DNA from: Toxotes chatareus
Taxonomy: Eukaryota > Chordata > Actinopteri > Toxotidae
Reading direction: 5' to 3'
NCBI GenBank assembly: GCA_016801885.1
Contig: CM028895.1
Span: 3,649,501-3,713,500, forward strand
Length of the DNA stretch: 64,000 nt
Shown here: piece by piece, positions 1-12,829 of the stretch
Numbering within the stretch: the stretch's first letter is position 1
Layout: each line of letters begins with the position of its first letter
The notes under the pieces: model-generated
The model's input: only the letters and a program-made list of their open reading frames with translations
Told to the model about the DNA's origin: nothing
Database searches by the model: none
Made by a program: the position numbers and the translations under genes

Positions 1-746
1 AGTTAAATGAAATCTTGACATGCCTTGTCAGGAAACAGGAGGATAGAGTAGACTCCCAGTGGCTGGAAACCGTATTTTAGCCGGCTAACAGCCAGAAAGC
101 CTCCAGATGGGAGTCTGTACCATTGATTCCTGTTTTAAACTATGTCCCTTTTGTGGAGTAGTTTAGAGCAGGGTTACGGAAAAGATGGTGGTGCTCGGTT
201 CCCTCAGAGGTCAGCACGGTCAAGATGGCTTGCTATTGGTTGAAACAACAAAAAAATAAATAAAATACTTGACCCTGTCTAGTAAATCCACTGAGTGTTG
301 TGATTCAATCATCATTAGTTGATTTTGCAAAGAAATTTAACTGCTGGTATTAAATACTGGTGTGAACAGGCCTTTAAAATCTTGGTGGCTTCCATCTGGA
401 TCAATCACTGGCAAAAACAACCAAACAAAACAAACAAAAAAAAACAATGCAATGTGATTTGCGCTCTCCCAGGAAACAGTTTTCATTCCGCAAGACCTCA
501 TTCACAAACATGTATCATGCTGTCTCTCTAAACATATTATCATAGCTGCCTATAGGTCACACGCTATTGATACTATCAAAAAACAATACTCATTTTTCTC
601 CCATTCACACTTGATTTTCTTCGCAATCACATGATCATTACTCATTATCGATGAATGGGAAGCGGAGATGGTGAAACCCAGGGTGTGGGATTGAAGGCTG
701 TGCTCCTGTTGGCTGTAGAGTGATTTATGCTCAGTATTTGTCTACA

Positions 747-749
<3 letters not shown>

Positions 750-785
<36 letters not shown>
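750..785. repeat. (GT)n microsatellite
   Basis: Uninterrupted GT dinucleotide tract of about 17 units. A second, shorter GT tract lies at 1064-1086 and a CT tract at 907-923. The open frames that cross it (Cys-Val or Thr-His repeats) are artefacts of the repeat. Confidence 0.97.
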
Positions 786-1229
786 GCCTCTAGACAGACC
801 AGTTCCTCAGTGAGGAATGAAAAGCTTGGGACATCATCAGTTCCCATATTGATTTTCCTGCTCACATGCTTAATTGAAGTTGTTGGGGTATACATAATTG
901 AAGTTACTCTCTCTCTCTCTCTCCCTCTGTTTCTCAAACATTAAAAAGAGAGCAGCCATACCTCTTCCTCCTCTCCATCCTTTTCTCATTTCTTTTCAAG
1001 AGACAAGTGTTAATGGGGAGGCCTGTGGCTATGTAGTTTTGATGGAGTGGTAGGCTGCATGTATGTGTGTGTGTGTGTGTGTGTGTCCCTGAAGCCTTCA
1101 TGTAACATGTAAGACTATGTGCCGCTTCTAGGTGAACTTAAAAAAAAAAAAAACCTGAGCAAAAAGAAAGGAGGAGGAGAAAGGTTATTAATGAAATCTT
1201 ATTCATTTGATTTATATATTTATTACTTT

Positions 1230-1425
1230 TTGGACTGTACACTAAAAATTATTTTTAATAGTGATTAATCTCATTTTTTCAATTAATCAGTTAATTATAC
1301 TCCATAAAAAATGTCAAAAAATAATGAAGAGATATTGAAGAAACTATCATATATGACAAAGAAAAGCAGAAAGTCCTCACGTTTCTGAAGCTGCAGCCAG
1401 AAGATGTTTTGTATTTTTTTGAGTG
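1230..1425. repeat. teleost dispersed repeat with GATTAATC-type core, copy 1
   Basis: The segment runs from a TTAATAGTGATTAATC-like core through ATAAAAAATGTCAAAAAAT and on to GACAAAGAAAAGCAGAAA and a GAAGCTGCAGCC motif. I recognise this arrangement from a very abundant non-coding repeat in teleost genomes. Related copies in this window lie near 34226, 44100 and 51160. It has no coding capacity. The transposon class was not determined. Confidence 0.6.
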
Positions 1426-4400
1426 AGACTAAGAGTGTACAGCTGCAGCTCTCTGAGGCGGTGTACGGGCACAGCTGTGCTTTGACCTAAATTCTACTGC
1501 TACAATGGCAACGCGCTCACAATGACAATGCTAACATGATGATGAAACAATGTTTAGGGGGTAATATTTAACATATTTACCATCTTACAGTCGCTAGTCA
1601 GCAGTCAATCCGATCGTTACGTGACGATTTCACTAAAAACCACAGATGTCAATATTTCACAAGTTAAATTCAACCTTTGACCTACTGGTAGTGCAAGGGG
1701 AGAAGGGGGGGGGGTCATCAAAGTCAGTAAGAATTATCCTCTGGGCACCATGAATATCCACTATATGAAAAAACAATGAAAATGATAAATAGAGTTGACA
1801 CTGTCCGAGCTGAGACTCTGCTGATAAGAACATGAAAAACCTCTCACGAAAACCTCAATGAGCATAGCTGTGGTCACAGACTACAGACCAGTAAGAAGTA
1901 GATGTATTTAAATATTTCATTTTGCATGAAGGATGTGAACTGTTTGCTCAGATAAGAAAAAGCCGACATAATTAAATGAGCAGTCACTTCTATAATTAAA
2001 CAGAGGAAAGCGAACAATAAACCTGCCAGGATGACAGTGAAATAGAAGAGGCCTGGTCTGATACAGATCATTGTTAATGGGAACATCAGAAGCACAGTTT
2101 AACTAAAACATGGACAAAAGCTGAAATGGGATCTGTCCACAGCGATCAGGCCTGTAGGACAGTAGTTTGTCCTGTTGGATAATTGGTCCCCTTTTTGAGT
2201 GCTCTTTTTTTTTTTTTCTTTCTTTCTTTGAGATAATCGTCCTCCTCATCTTTGCAGATCTTGTACCTCCTGTTCCACTTTCATCTGTTTTCTTCTCTCC
2301 CTGTGAGATCTCGCCTCATCTTCCTCAAATATCTTCTTTCTCATCCTGCACGAAGATATTTCTCTTTTTCCCAAAGATCTGCTCTCTCCTTTTAGAAGAC
2401 CTCTCAAAGATCGTCTTCTCCCCTTCCCAGCATTTGTCTTGGACAGAAATGGTACATGTCTTCTCAGATTAAATATTAAAATGTTCCTTCTTGTTCAGGC
2501 AAGGCAATTTTCTTAATCATCTTTGGTTCAGTTCAGTTTGATTCTCTCTGTATTGGACTTTGCCTTTTACTGCTCCCTGGCATTTTGTTCTCAGGGTTGT
2601 ACATCATTTCATTCGAAAAAAGATTAATTGCGGAGGTGAAAAAGGCTCTGCTAGATGGCATGTTACCTATCAGTGAGCAACTTGTTAGCTCAGGACAATA
2701 ACTTCACTTCATCCGAAAGACGAATTTGTACCTTTGAGTCTGTCTCGCGACTATCCAAATAACCATTTCTCTTTTACAGAGTCATTTATACTCTATACAC
2801 TTTTATTTAAGACGAAGTTAAATAAAAGTGGATGGTGCACCACAGGTAATGAGCTATGATATTTTTCTCCATTTTGGACTCTCTGACAACCCATAGCTCA
2901 AAGTCTGAACAGAAAATTACTCGTTTTGTTCACAGCTTTTTTATGTTTATTATCTTGATATTTTCCAACCTGTAATTCTTCCCACTAATGGCTACATGTG
3001 TGCTCATTACCCATGGGAAAAAATTAGTGTCCCCACATCTTTATTTTATCTTGGTGCTGACCTCCTGCTGGTCTAATTCATTACAGCAAGAAAAAAAAAC
3101 TGCCATCATAATTACAAGCCTGTTGTTGCCATGGTTCTCATTTTATTCCTTTCTAAACAAGGATGGTGAAGAATGTGATTCAAAAAGTCATCTGAGATCA
3201 CGCTATTGCTTCATCCAAATGTCACTAAAAGCAGAATTAAACCGTCACCAACATTAAACCAACACCACATGTATCTGCCCTACACTGGCCTTTTATTGAA
3301 CGCTGAATATTGGCTAGTGATCCACCTCGGGTGTGATGGAGGTTCCTCTCTGACCACAGCAACATTAAAACTGTGAAATCTGTGAAACCGTATTTCTTTA
3401 TGGTAGCACTGTTTTGTTAAATATCATTAAGATAAAGGAGAAATACAATGCATGCTGGGAAGTATGCTAATAAACTAACAATACTTCTAATCAATTTAAT
3501 GAGGTAAGTAAAAAAAAATCAGTTGCACGTTTTGGCCCACCCATCATTTCTGAGTTAATGATAATAAACAATTTATAGGATAAATAATAAATCAATTAAT
3601 ATAAAATGCAAAATGAAAACAATCCTTAATTGCAGTCTTACTTGTAACAGTAAACTTCTAAGATCTACAAACAGCAAATAACAGCTTTGAATCTTGGATC
3701 TGAGCAGAAATAAAATGTCTGCTGACTTCAAACACACAGCCTAGAAACATCTGTTTCAAATATCAAAAAACAATACTGAATTAATTTGTCTTTGATAATT
3801 ACTCTACCATCAAGACAGCACCCTTAAGCAAGTAAAGATCAATTATGTTGGCATGATTGAATGAGGAACGACTCTTCATTGTTTCTTCTTTTTCTTCGGG
3901 GTAAAGAGTGTGCTCAGGACCAGATTAATTGCTCCAGGTGTTAATTTGCTGCCCGCCCCCTGAACGCCACGTGTCTCCATTGATTAAAATTAGCCTGTGC
4001 TCTGTAGCTGCACTCTGTTCATTTAACAGGGTAATTGATGGGGCCGCTTGTCTTGTCCTCTGTCCTCCATTCCTTTGTATCCTTCCTTTCCGTTTTTTCT
4101 CTTTCCTTCTCTCCTAAACACTCCTGTTTGCCAGTGGCCTTGCTCCTAAATCATGCTGTTTGCAAGCTGTCTCCTCAGGCAAGCGTGTGTGTGGATGTGT
4201 GTGCTCGTGTTTTTGTGTATGCTCTCTGCACATACTGCTCTGAGTACCCATTTCACACGCTAACATTACTGCCTGCCAGTATTTTTAGTTTGGTTTATTA
4301 ATCCCAACTGTTATATAGGTCAATATAACAGGTTACAAATAGGAAAATATTAGGGTGGCGGTGCTGCCATTTTTTTCATGTGCCCTTTTCAGATCTGAAC

Positions 4401-7400
4401 ACCAGCTGTTTGGAAGCATCACTGGCTTCATTTGTTGTTGTTTGTGTCAATTTCTTTTTTTATAGTCACCAACTACACCTGCTGCTATCGGTTGTTTTGC
4501 GATTCATGTCAATGAGCACTTTAAACCAAGACAGTATAACAGCAGAGCAAGATTAAAACGGGCAGCTCTTAGTGTGAAGACAGGACCCACATTCAGTCCA
4601 TTACAGTTAACTTAGCAGGCCCATCTATCAGCAGGTGTGACCACATAGAAAACCCCGAGCATTTCCCTGAACCCCAGACAGCTCGGCAGCAGTGTGATTA
4701 ATGAGGCAGGCCATGATGCCAGTGCATCAAACAGACGTGGAAAATGTCTGACTGGGTCTGAAACATGCTGAGCTCTGACATATTGTGTCAGTCAGCAAGG
4801 GTTTTTTCTTTGCTGCCACCGTTGACGTCATATGTTTAGGGCTAAGAAACTAAAAAACTGATGATTAAAGATCGATGTGAAGGCTGATAAAATCACAAAC
4901 TGTTTTGCAGGTCAATGAGACAACTCAAACTCTACGCTCCTGCATAAAGTCAAACATGCTACACAACCACCCTGACCTCCACACCCTTTCTATCTAACTG
5001 CCTCACGACATAGAGGACACACTACCTCCTACATTGGCACTGCTCATTGGCACTGGTCATAAAACATGAGCTAACTAACTGTCTACCAAAATCATCTTCT
5101 AAATCATTTTTTTAATCAAATCTGGAGTCAAGTTTCATTTGATAACAATTTTACACAGTTGTTCAAGAGGTCTGAGATGCTGCGAATGTAAACTAATTGG
5201 CCTATGCTCAGCTGCTGTTCACAGGAAATTCTTCTCTACTTCAGATTTGTTGTTTCAGTAGCTGGCTGAGATCTCCCGTGGTGGCTCCACACTGGCCCGG
5301 CACCATTGTTTGTTGAATGACCCTAAATATACCTAATCGAGCTCAAATTTAGCCTTGATAGATTCTTCTCAAGCTCATCTCGCAGCTAAAAGTGAGCTTG
5401 TGAGCTGTCTGTCTTTGTGCGGCAAAGTCTACTTCTTACATCACTTTCCTGATGAAACCAAAAGAATTCGTATCTCATTCTCTCTGATGTCAACAATGTC
5501 AGAAAGATGTTCCCACTCTTGTTCACAAGAAAGAGATCCAGATTTTGAAAAAAAAAAAAAAAAAAAAAGCTGCACTTTTCATTTATATTGTATTAAACTC
5601 AATAATACATCAACCACAAGTGCAAACCAAAGATACCAAAGATATACCTCTGATCTCACAAACTATGAGGCAACAAGTCAACAAAGAAACACCAAAGCAT
5701 GTGCAGTGTATTTCTGATCCATATTAGAATAAATTAATAAACTTTACTGAATAACACCAACGTGCATCCACCAGGTCTGACTGTAAAATTAGTGACAAAT
5801 ATTTGGGCAACAGGTAGGCGTGTTATCAAGCTACAGCGGTTTTAAACATTTTTGTAACCGGCTGGAAATGGGCTTCCAGTCAAAGAGTAGACACAATGCA
5901 GGTGACAGTGTGAAGATGAAGGGAAGTACCAAAGAGGGTGTGGCGACTACAATGAGGAGTAAAGAAGCTTATGGTGGGAAGAGGAGGAGAGTGATAGAGA
6001 TTAGACCAGAGGGCAGACGATACAGAACGGAGAGCTTGTGGAGGAAAGAGTGGAGTGAATGAAGTGAGGGCCAGCACATTAGTCACACTTCCAGTGAGCC
6101 ATAGCGACACACAGTTAGTGCTGTGACATGCACTCGGTTAGGGCAACAGTCACCTGCGGGAGAAACCACTACTGCAGCAGAGAAAAGGTTTAACACTGTG
6201 TAGGGAGATTCATAATCTGAATCTAAGACTCAGACTTGGCCAGCGAAGACTGTAGTAAAGCCACGGCAAGAAACCCAGAGTTTCAGCTCATGATTTGTAC
6301 GGAAAACAGTTTATTGCAGAGACATCAGCCCCAGCAGGCTGCATTGTGTTTGTATACATGAGCTCTGTCAAAGACAAATTTCCACTGCCCAAAAAAATGG
6401 GACTAAAAAGAGTCTGAATCTGATCTCTCAGGGTGTTTGTCATTCCAAAATGAGGAGCACATCAGGCCTGTTGCTAAATATTTTAAGCCACAACTCAGCA
6501 CACAAAAAGTTTTCCTCTATCCACGAGAGAACGCAAGATGTTTTATGTAGTTCTGCTTCTTGATTCCTTTCTCTGCAGAACAGCCAGTCAAGCTGTTACG
6601 TCTTAACGCCATCAAGTTCAAACAAACCAGAGCTAGAACGTAATGTGTTCAAATGAACTCAAAACTAAATTCTAACACTGACATGGTTCTAATGGTCTGT
6701 GGTGTCTCAGCTGCTTCACTGTGAGTAGCAAGCTAACAGTCACTGCAATTCATGCATGCCCCCCTGCATGATCTTTTTTCCCATGTCCAAATTTGTCTTG
6801 GCATTCTAACTTGGACACTTTTCATTCTGATAAATATGCTGAAATTAAGTTATTATTCTGAGCAAGATAGGATATTCAAAACACTACCATCCCAAAGGAG
6901 AGTTTAGATCCCTGACGTTAACTCCTTGTGTGATACACAAAAAGTTGATCGGTAAGTTTGGTCTAGTTGTATCGGTGAGCAAACACAGTCTTTGTTACTT
7001 AGAGGTCAGAAAATCCAGTTAAGGCATCACTACTAAGTTTGTCTAGAGTAATTAACTTACAACCATTATAAACTACAAACCTAAAGTTCCAAAAAAAACA
7101 GATGGTAATTTTGATTTTCACATCTTTGACATGGACCAGCTGTGTTTTTGTAATAACTTAATTTCTACAATTAAGGGACAAAACTCTACAAGCAATGTCC
7201 GTGAATTCCAAATTTTACGCACAGGGGTTTCAAGCAGGTGAATCCAGAGGATTTGTTCACCTGTAGCATCCACTGAACATCCAGGTGGCTTAGCTGTGCA
7301 TTTAGCTTCAGGCTAACGACAGTATGAGCCATAAGCCAAGCTGGAAGTATATTAAAGTATTTAAGGACTGTGTTGAGTAAAACATAAAAATTACATCATC

Positions 7401-9019
7401 TCGCCTTGAGCAGGATAATGCTATATGCAGACTTTGGTAAGTCTTTGAGTTGCATATAAATATATATTTGTCAGTGTGCGCGTGTGTGTGTGTGTCACAG
7501 GCTTTGCTGGCAGAGTTTCTGATCTTTGATATGCCTGCCATTCACCAGGGAAGAACTTTAATATTCCAACAGCAGCACCAAGACACACACACGCACACAC
7601 ACAGTCATGTACACAAACAGTTGGTGGTGGGTGGCCTGTTCATATGCTGCCTCCAGCTTCAACAGTGATGGAGCCCCACAGGGCCAGACGGGGAGAGAAT
7701 CACATTCTCTGGAAACAGAAATCAGTCTCTCTGCACCACATTTATAAGCAATTCACTCGCTTTTATTACACTTAAAAACCGTGCTGTGTTTCAACTTAAA
7801 ATGTTCACTGCAACTGGAACTGACTGTACTCTCGTCTTACTGGAACAAGCCTCTTCATGTGACACCGTAAAATTGTTTTTCAGGGAATTGTCACCTCTTT
7901 TATGTCTTTGGTTCACAGACAATGATGTGTTCCGTTGAGGTGTTTGCATGAAGTCAGTTTATTGAGACATTTATGGAGATCAATGGCAGTCCTATACTTT
8001 AAAGCATTTGACTGTGCATTCAGGGGGCGGGCAGCATTCAGATTCAGATTTGTTAGCAGGATACTTTTGGTTTTAGCTGATAATAACAATAAGATTATTC
8101 AGATTTAGAATAGAGCCTTTCTGGTCTTTTTTTTTCCTGTCCCTCAACAAATGATATTCATTGCGTCTTCTAATTCAATGCTGAAAATCTGACCACTAAA
8201 CTCTTTCATCACTAGCACACGCACTGTACACCCTTTTGTCCTGATTAGTGATTATTAAAATCAACCATCTCATCACCAAATAAGAAGGAATGGCCAAGCT
8301 CTCCAACCTATCCCCTGGCAAGTAAAATCAATATCAAAGAAATTAATCTGGGCAAAAAGTCCTGATTGATTGGGCTGCAGTAAACATACACACAGACAAA
8401 CATCTGCACAAACACACACTATATTCACACGGCCGCCACATACACACCTGCTCAGAGGCTCGACTAGCAAACAAGGGGTAATGCAAGTAAGGCAATATGT
8501 CAGACAGGCAGCTCACAAGGTGACGGAGAATGACAACTGAGTTGTTGGAACTTAGGAGCGTCAAAGGACAACAAGAGAGTTGAATATCTGAAATAATGTG
8601 TTTATCTCACAGTTAAAACTGCTTGGACACTGAGTGAGTTTCTTTACTTATCTTAATTGAACAGTGTTACATTTCAGCTGATACCTGAGCTGAGCTGTTT
8701 CATGTTGGCTCTGTGCACTGTCGTTCATTAGCATCTTTATTTTAGCTGCTACAGGAGAAATTTTAATAATGCCGACCCTCTACTAACTGCAAGCCTGTCT
8801 CACGATGAAGCTAAATGCCTTGTAACTACATCTGCGGGTTTACATGTGTATTTGCATGTGTACTATGCATGCACAGATTTACATTTGCATGTTTGCTTGT
8901 ATTTGCATGCCAGTGTTAAGAGTACAAGAATCTCCTTCTCTGTATTTATTTTTATCTTAGTCGAATACAAAGTCTCTGTACATTTGTCTGCATCTGGATA
9001 GACCTTAGTGCATCTCTGT

Positions 9020-9290
9020 CTTGGTGTGTGTGTATATGTATGTATGTTCTTGTATTTCTATTTTTGTGAGGACCAATTTGTGTTTTAGACCTTGGGTGTA
9101 AGGACATTTTTGGAAAACAAAACAAGAAAATGTAGGCCTGACCTCAGTTCTTTAAAGGCCTGTCTGATGCTTAAGACCTGGATTTAGATTTGATGTAATA
9201 ATCAGGTTTAGGTCAATTTTAAGATTCAATGTCGAGGCTTTTACAAAATAGAATTACTTCAGTAACGGGCTTCACAAATACAGAAGTACA
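9020..9290. repeat. teleost 'gtgaggacc' dispersed repeat, diverged
   Basis: A TG-rich lead-in is followed by TTTTGTGAGGACCAATTTG, then GTAAGGACATTTTTGG, then a run of AGGTTTAGG/TTTAGGTCAA-type words and a terminal TG tract. This is the usual order in a common fish intergenic repeat. No open frame is conserved in it. Identification rests on recognised phrases only. Confidence 0.45.
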
Positions 9291-9846
9291 AAAATGTGTG
9301 TTTGCCTGTGTGTGTGTGTGTGTTTTTCATTTGGCCTGCCGCCAGCAGTTCACTCAGCTGGTCTGAAGTGAAACAAGGAGACAAGCGGAGCGTGCTGGTG
9401 GCAACATTCAGCTGTCACTCTCAATATCCCAGCCACACACAAACAACACACACACACTCATTTGCACACACTCTGAGAACTGCTCTCGTATTTCTCACAC
9501 ACAATGGCCTGCCTAATTAGGGTTGTAATGTGAACAAAGGCAGCGGTCCTATCTGCCACAGCAGACCTCTGAGCACTCAAGTTCAGACAGGAAACCTCTT
9601 AGTGAAGTCATGTGGGGCCCTTCATTTGTCTCTCTGTCTCTCACACACTCATGCAACTGCAGACGGTTTAACAACACACAGGAAAAAGAAGGGTACTAAC
9701 TGGGACCTGAGGCTGACGTCACCCGTCATGTGTCACGGCCCGTTCACACACAGTCATGTCACTCAGGATTGATGCCTCTGAACTGAACATTTATTTAAAT
9801 GAAAGATGAAACTCACAGCTTTCTGATGGGGTGGGGTGGCACTGCA

Positions 9847-9977
9847 TTTTTTTTTTTTTTTTTAACCCACGTAGGCACAGCAAACTCAGCACAGAAGAGT
9901 CCAGACCGGGGTTCAAACCTGGAACCCTCTTGCTGTGAGGCAACAGTGCTAACCACTGCACCCCTGTGCTGCCCACA
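9847..9977 (-). mobile_element. tRNA-derived SINE with A-tail
   Basis: Read on the minus strand, the element begins GGGCAGCACAGGGGTGCAG. It contains an A-box-like TGGTTAGCACTG, then TTGCCTCACAGCAAGAGGG, and a B-box GGTTTGAACCCC (polymerase III internal promoter elements), and ends in a 17-base A-tail (T9847-9863 on the + strand). The tRNA-like head is the teleost SINE class mobilised by LINE machinery. Minus-strand frames through it are spurious. I did not see a clear target-site duplication. Confidence 0.88.
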
Positions 9978-10335
9978 CAGCATACAAGCGTTACCTCGTG
10001 CCAGCTATTCTTAAGACATTTTAGATTGAGTGACGTTTGTACTGTCACCCACCTCCCATGGTGCATTAACTTTCATAGACTCCTAATGGTGAAGGGATGG
10101 AAATATCCTTCAGTAACTTCAGTAACTTCAGTACAGTAGCTTAATAATGTGTTTTGTCTAGTAGCAGCTTGTGTGTCTGTGGATGCCAGAAAATGATTCT
10201 CAGTGCAATCTACTGCTTTGTTTACTTGATATAAAATGTTCCCACACCCCTCTGTAGAATGGAAAACTGAACGAGTTTCTAATAAACCAGTGGGATGGGC
10301 TTGGTTACCTCTTTGGCTCACACACATATAGTCAG

Positions 10336-10339
<4 letters not shown>

Positions 10340-10375
<36 letters not shown>
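10340..10375. repeat. (CA)n microsatellite
   Basis: Uninterrupted CA tract of about 17 units. A reciprocal (GT)n tract of similar length lies about 210 bases downstream at 10586-10621. Confidence 0.97.
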
Positions 10376-10379
<4 letters not shown>

Positions 10380-10582
10380 CAGTCTCCCGCTCTCTCCCTG
10401 ACACACACACACACTCACAGGCGCGTCCCTGTCCTCCTGCCAGTAATGAAGCAGATAATAAGCTGCTTCACGCTCTGCTGTAGCAAAACCAAAATCAAAA
10501 CACTGTTGATTTAAGAATCAAAATGCGTACACTCATGGGTTTTTCATCTTCCATGCTCTGTGGAAATGATGAGGTAGAGCTT

Positions 10583-10585
<3 letters not shown>

Positions 10586-10621
<36 letters not shown>
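10586..10621. repeat. (GT)n microsatellite
   Basis: Uninterrupted TG tract of about 18 units. Confidence 0.97.
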
Positions 10622-11697
10622 CAAGCTGTATATCAAAAGCCTGAGGAGCAGGCAGTGGGTTTGCTTGGCGGCGTTGAGAATCCATTCCTCGTGCCTCCCA
10701 CCTCATTTCAGCTCTCCGTATTTTCAAGAAATGATTCTCTGACTTTGACACTGATGTCGTCACTGAAAGAGTTTCTTTTTTTGGGGTGGAAATTTTCTGA
10801 AGTTGTCAAAGAAAGAAAGAAAGAGAAGAAAACAAACCATGCAAACATTCTGATACTGGAAGGCGACCAAGAACCTGCAGAAATTAAGTATAAATGAAAG
10901 CTGTGACTACGTCAGGGACTTAAAGAGAAAACATAAACAAGCTGAATGCAAATGGAAAAAGGACAGATTGTATGCTATTTGTTTTTTTGAAGGAAATCAT
11001 GTCCATCTACCAAATTGCTGTTAAAGATGCTCGGTCCTTCTATTTTTAAGGCATAATTTCAGCAAAGTGTCATAACCCTAAAGTCCATTTTTTAAACAAT
11101 CAATTCTCTAATCAACCGGCCATCTGGTCCACATATTGAAGCTTCCCTCATTATTCGTGAACAGTTTTTATCCTTTTTCACAAACAAAATTAATGATACC
11201 AGACTCCAGATCTGTCACGCCACCGGTGACCACTCTCCACATTATGATCCAAGCTCTGCTGAACAAATTAGAGGCTGTTTGCAACTTAAAGGACAAAGTC
11301 CAACTACTTCCACATACGTTTGTTTCTCATGTACAAATGCGACATCAATGACCACATTCTCCTCTTGGGGGAGCTTATACCCTGTATGAATTCATAGCAA
11401 TGTTAAACAGTAGGCCTATTTATAGGACACCCATCAACAACTAACTGTTGACCGACACACAGACAAGTTTGGATATGCTTTGTGTATTTAAGTTAACCAA
11501 CTGACTACAACTCTTTGCATTAAACACACTTCATAAAAATATTTGAAATATATCTGGAAATGTATGCCTTCGCCTTTGGATGAGTCTGAACTGGAAAATA
11601 TTTGTGAACATTCAGGACACATGTTTGCTGTTCTCCCATGTTTGACATATCTTTTGATTTTGTCTCCGATGTGGATGTCAAACTTTTTAAAAAGAAA

Positions 11698-11756
11698 AGA
11701 ATTCCCTCTCTTCTTGTACCTGCTCTTCTCTCAGGTACAAGAAGAGAGGGAATTCT
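11698..11756. repeat. perfect 25-bp inverted repeat (hairpin)
   Basis: Arms 11698-11722 and 11732-11756 are exact reverse complements, with a 9-base CT-rich spacer (11723-11731). The left arm starts AGAATTCCCTCTC and ends TGTACCTG. In RNA it would form an uninterrupted 25-bp stem. It is not flanked by an obvious transposon and encodes nothing recognisable. Confidence 0.97.
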
Positions 11757-12405
11757 GCTCTCAGAAAAATCTTAGAGCCGCATGCTTTAACATGAGCCAT
11801 GAAAAATGTCTCATATGTGTTTCTGTTGGATCTACAATAAGTGCTTGTCATTGGCCTGGCAGCCCTTCATGCCTGCACAGACTCATATATAAATATACAT
11901 ATACTGCATGTTTTCCACACATCTCAGTGATATGACTATTTGATGGGGTTCGTGGGGTTTTATTACACTAACAAGGTTTCTTGAGACAGTTACATCATTT
12001 CTATAAATGCTCCAATCTCCTGTGTTCCTTGCTGAAAATGCTTTGATATAAAAATCGACTGTGCTTTAATAGACTACTGTGGTGCAATAAAAAATATTAA
12101 ACCTTGCCCAAAGTCTCGTTTTGAAATCTCTCTGAGTCATAACAGTAAATATGTGCATTTTCACTGAAGTACACCGCACGATGTCATGGCCGTTCTCATT
12201 CTCATAAATACTGGTTTCTAAATGGTTTGACTCCCTTTTGTGTGTACATAAAGCAAGTTAAGCTCTGTGACAAGCGGAAGAGAAGCGTGGAACAAGCCAA
12301 TGAGGAAGTACAGTCCAAAGAAAGTACGTGCAAAGACCACCACCTATAAAAAGTCAGTAATGTCAGAGACCACCACCTGAGAGACCCATAAAAGGAAAGT
12401 CAAAC

Positions 12406-12591
12406 CAGGGGTCGGCAACCTTAAACACTCAAAGAGCCATTTGGACCGTCTCCCACAGAAAACAAAACACCCGGAGCCACAAAACCCTTCTGACATCTAA
12501 AATGGGGATAACACTGCATATATCGGATTATGAGCTTTTGAACTTCGAAAAAGCTTCTTACAAATAAAATACATTATATAAAATCAGAATA
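12406..12591. mobile_element. hAT-type transposon fragment
   Basis: The segment opens with CAGGGGTCGGCAACC, a classic hAT-superfamily terminal sequence. It continues with AAAGAGCCATTTGGACC and GAGCCACAAAACCC, phrases I recognise from a common fish hAT element. No transposase frame remains and the right terminus is not visible. A 16-base direct repeat, acctgagagacccata, lies on both sides (12375-12390 and 12592-12607). That is too long for the usual 8-bp hAT target duplication. Confidence 0.65.
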
Positions 12592-12745
12592 ACCTGAGAG
12601 ACCCATATCAACAGGAAAGCCTCTAAACATTCACAGCACTGTAATGCTCACACCATCTATGCTTGCAGAGCTGTGTGTTAATCCTTTAACAAAACAAACA
12701 CGAGGGGCTTGTTTTAAAAGACAAAAAGTACAGTTTGTTTCTTCT

Positions 12746-12754
<9 letters not shown>

Positions 12755-12811
<57 letters not shown>

Positions 12812-12814
12812 AGA
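12755..12814. repeat. (CA)n(GA)n compound microsatellite
   Basis: CA tract of about 27 units running directly into a short GA tract. Confidence 0.97.
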
Positions 12815-12829
12815 GTCTATTCTAGTGTG

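Larger units (their letters stand above)
1..8990. other. non-coding flank, no gene recognised
   Basis: I see no exon set, RNA gene or conserved protein here. Open frames are short and are explained by low-complexity sequence. The stretch holds (GT)n tracts near 750 and 1064, one copy of a common teleost dispersed repeat near 1230-1425, a CT-rich tract at about 2206-2440 and an A-tract near 5549-5568. The segment at 3900-4050 is rich in TAAT-type homeodomain sites and could be conserved non-coding DNA, but that cannot be tested from one sequence. Confidence 0.6.
9978..12405. other. non-coding stretch with microsatellites and a hairpin
   Basis: No gene is recognised. The region contains a (CA)n tract at 10340-10375, a (GT)n tract at 10586-10621, the perfect inverted repeat at 11698-11756, and a two-unit repeat of AGACCACCACCT (12334 and 12367) just before the hAT-like insertion. 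Open frames here are not supported by any recognisable domain. Confidence 0.55.

Noticed and set aside
2167..2472. 101-codon Ser/Phe/Pro-rich open frame
   Set aside because: It is a translation of a CT-rich tract.
9857..9975. tRNA gene on the minus strand
   Set aside because: A- and B-box-like elements are present, but the body cannot fold into a full cloverleaf and an A-tail follows, so it is a SINE.
11543..11935. 130-codon open frame running through the perfect hairpin
   Set aside because: About 50 of its codons are the inverted repeat and neighbouring low-complexity sequence; no family features.
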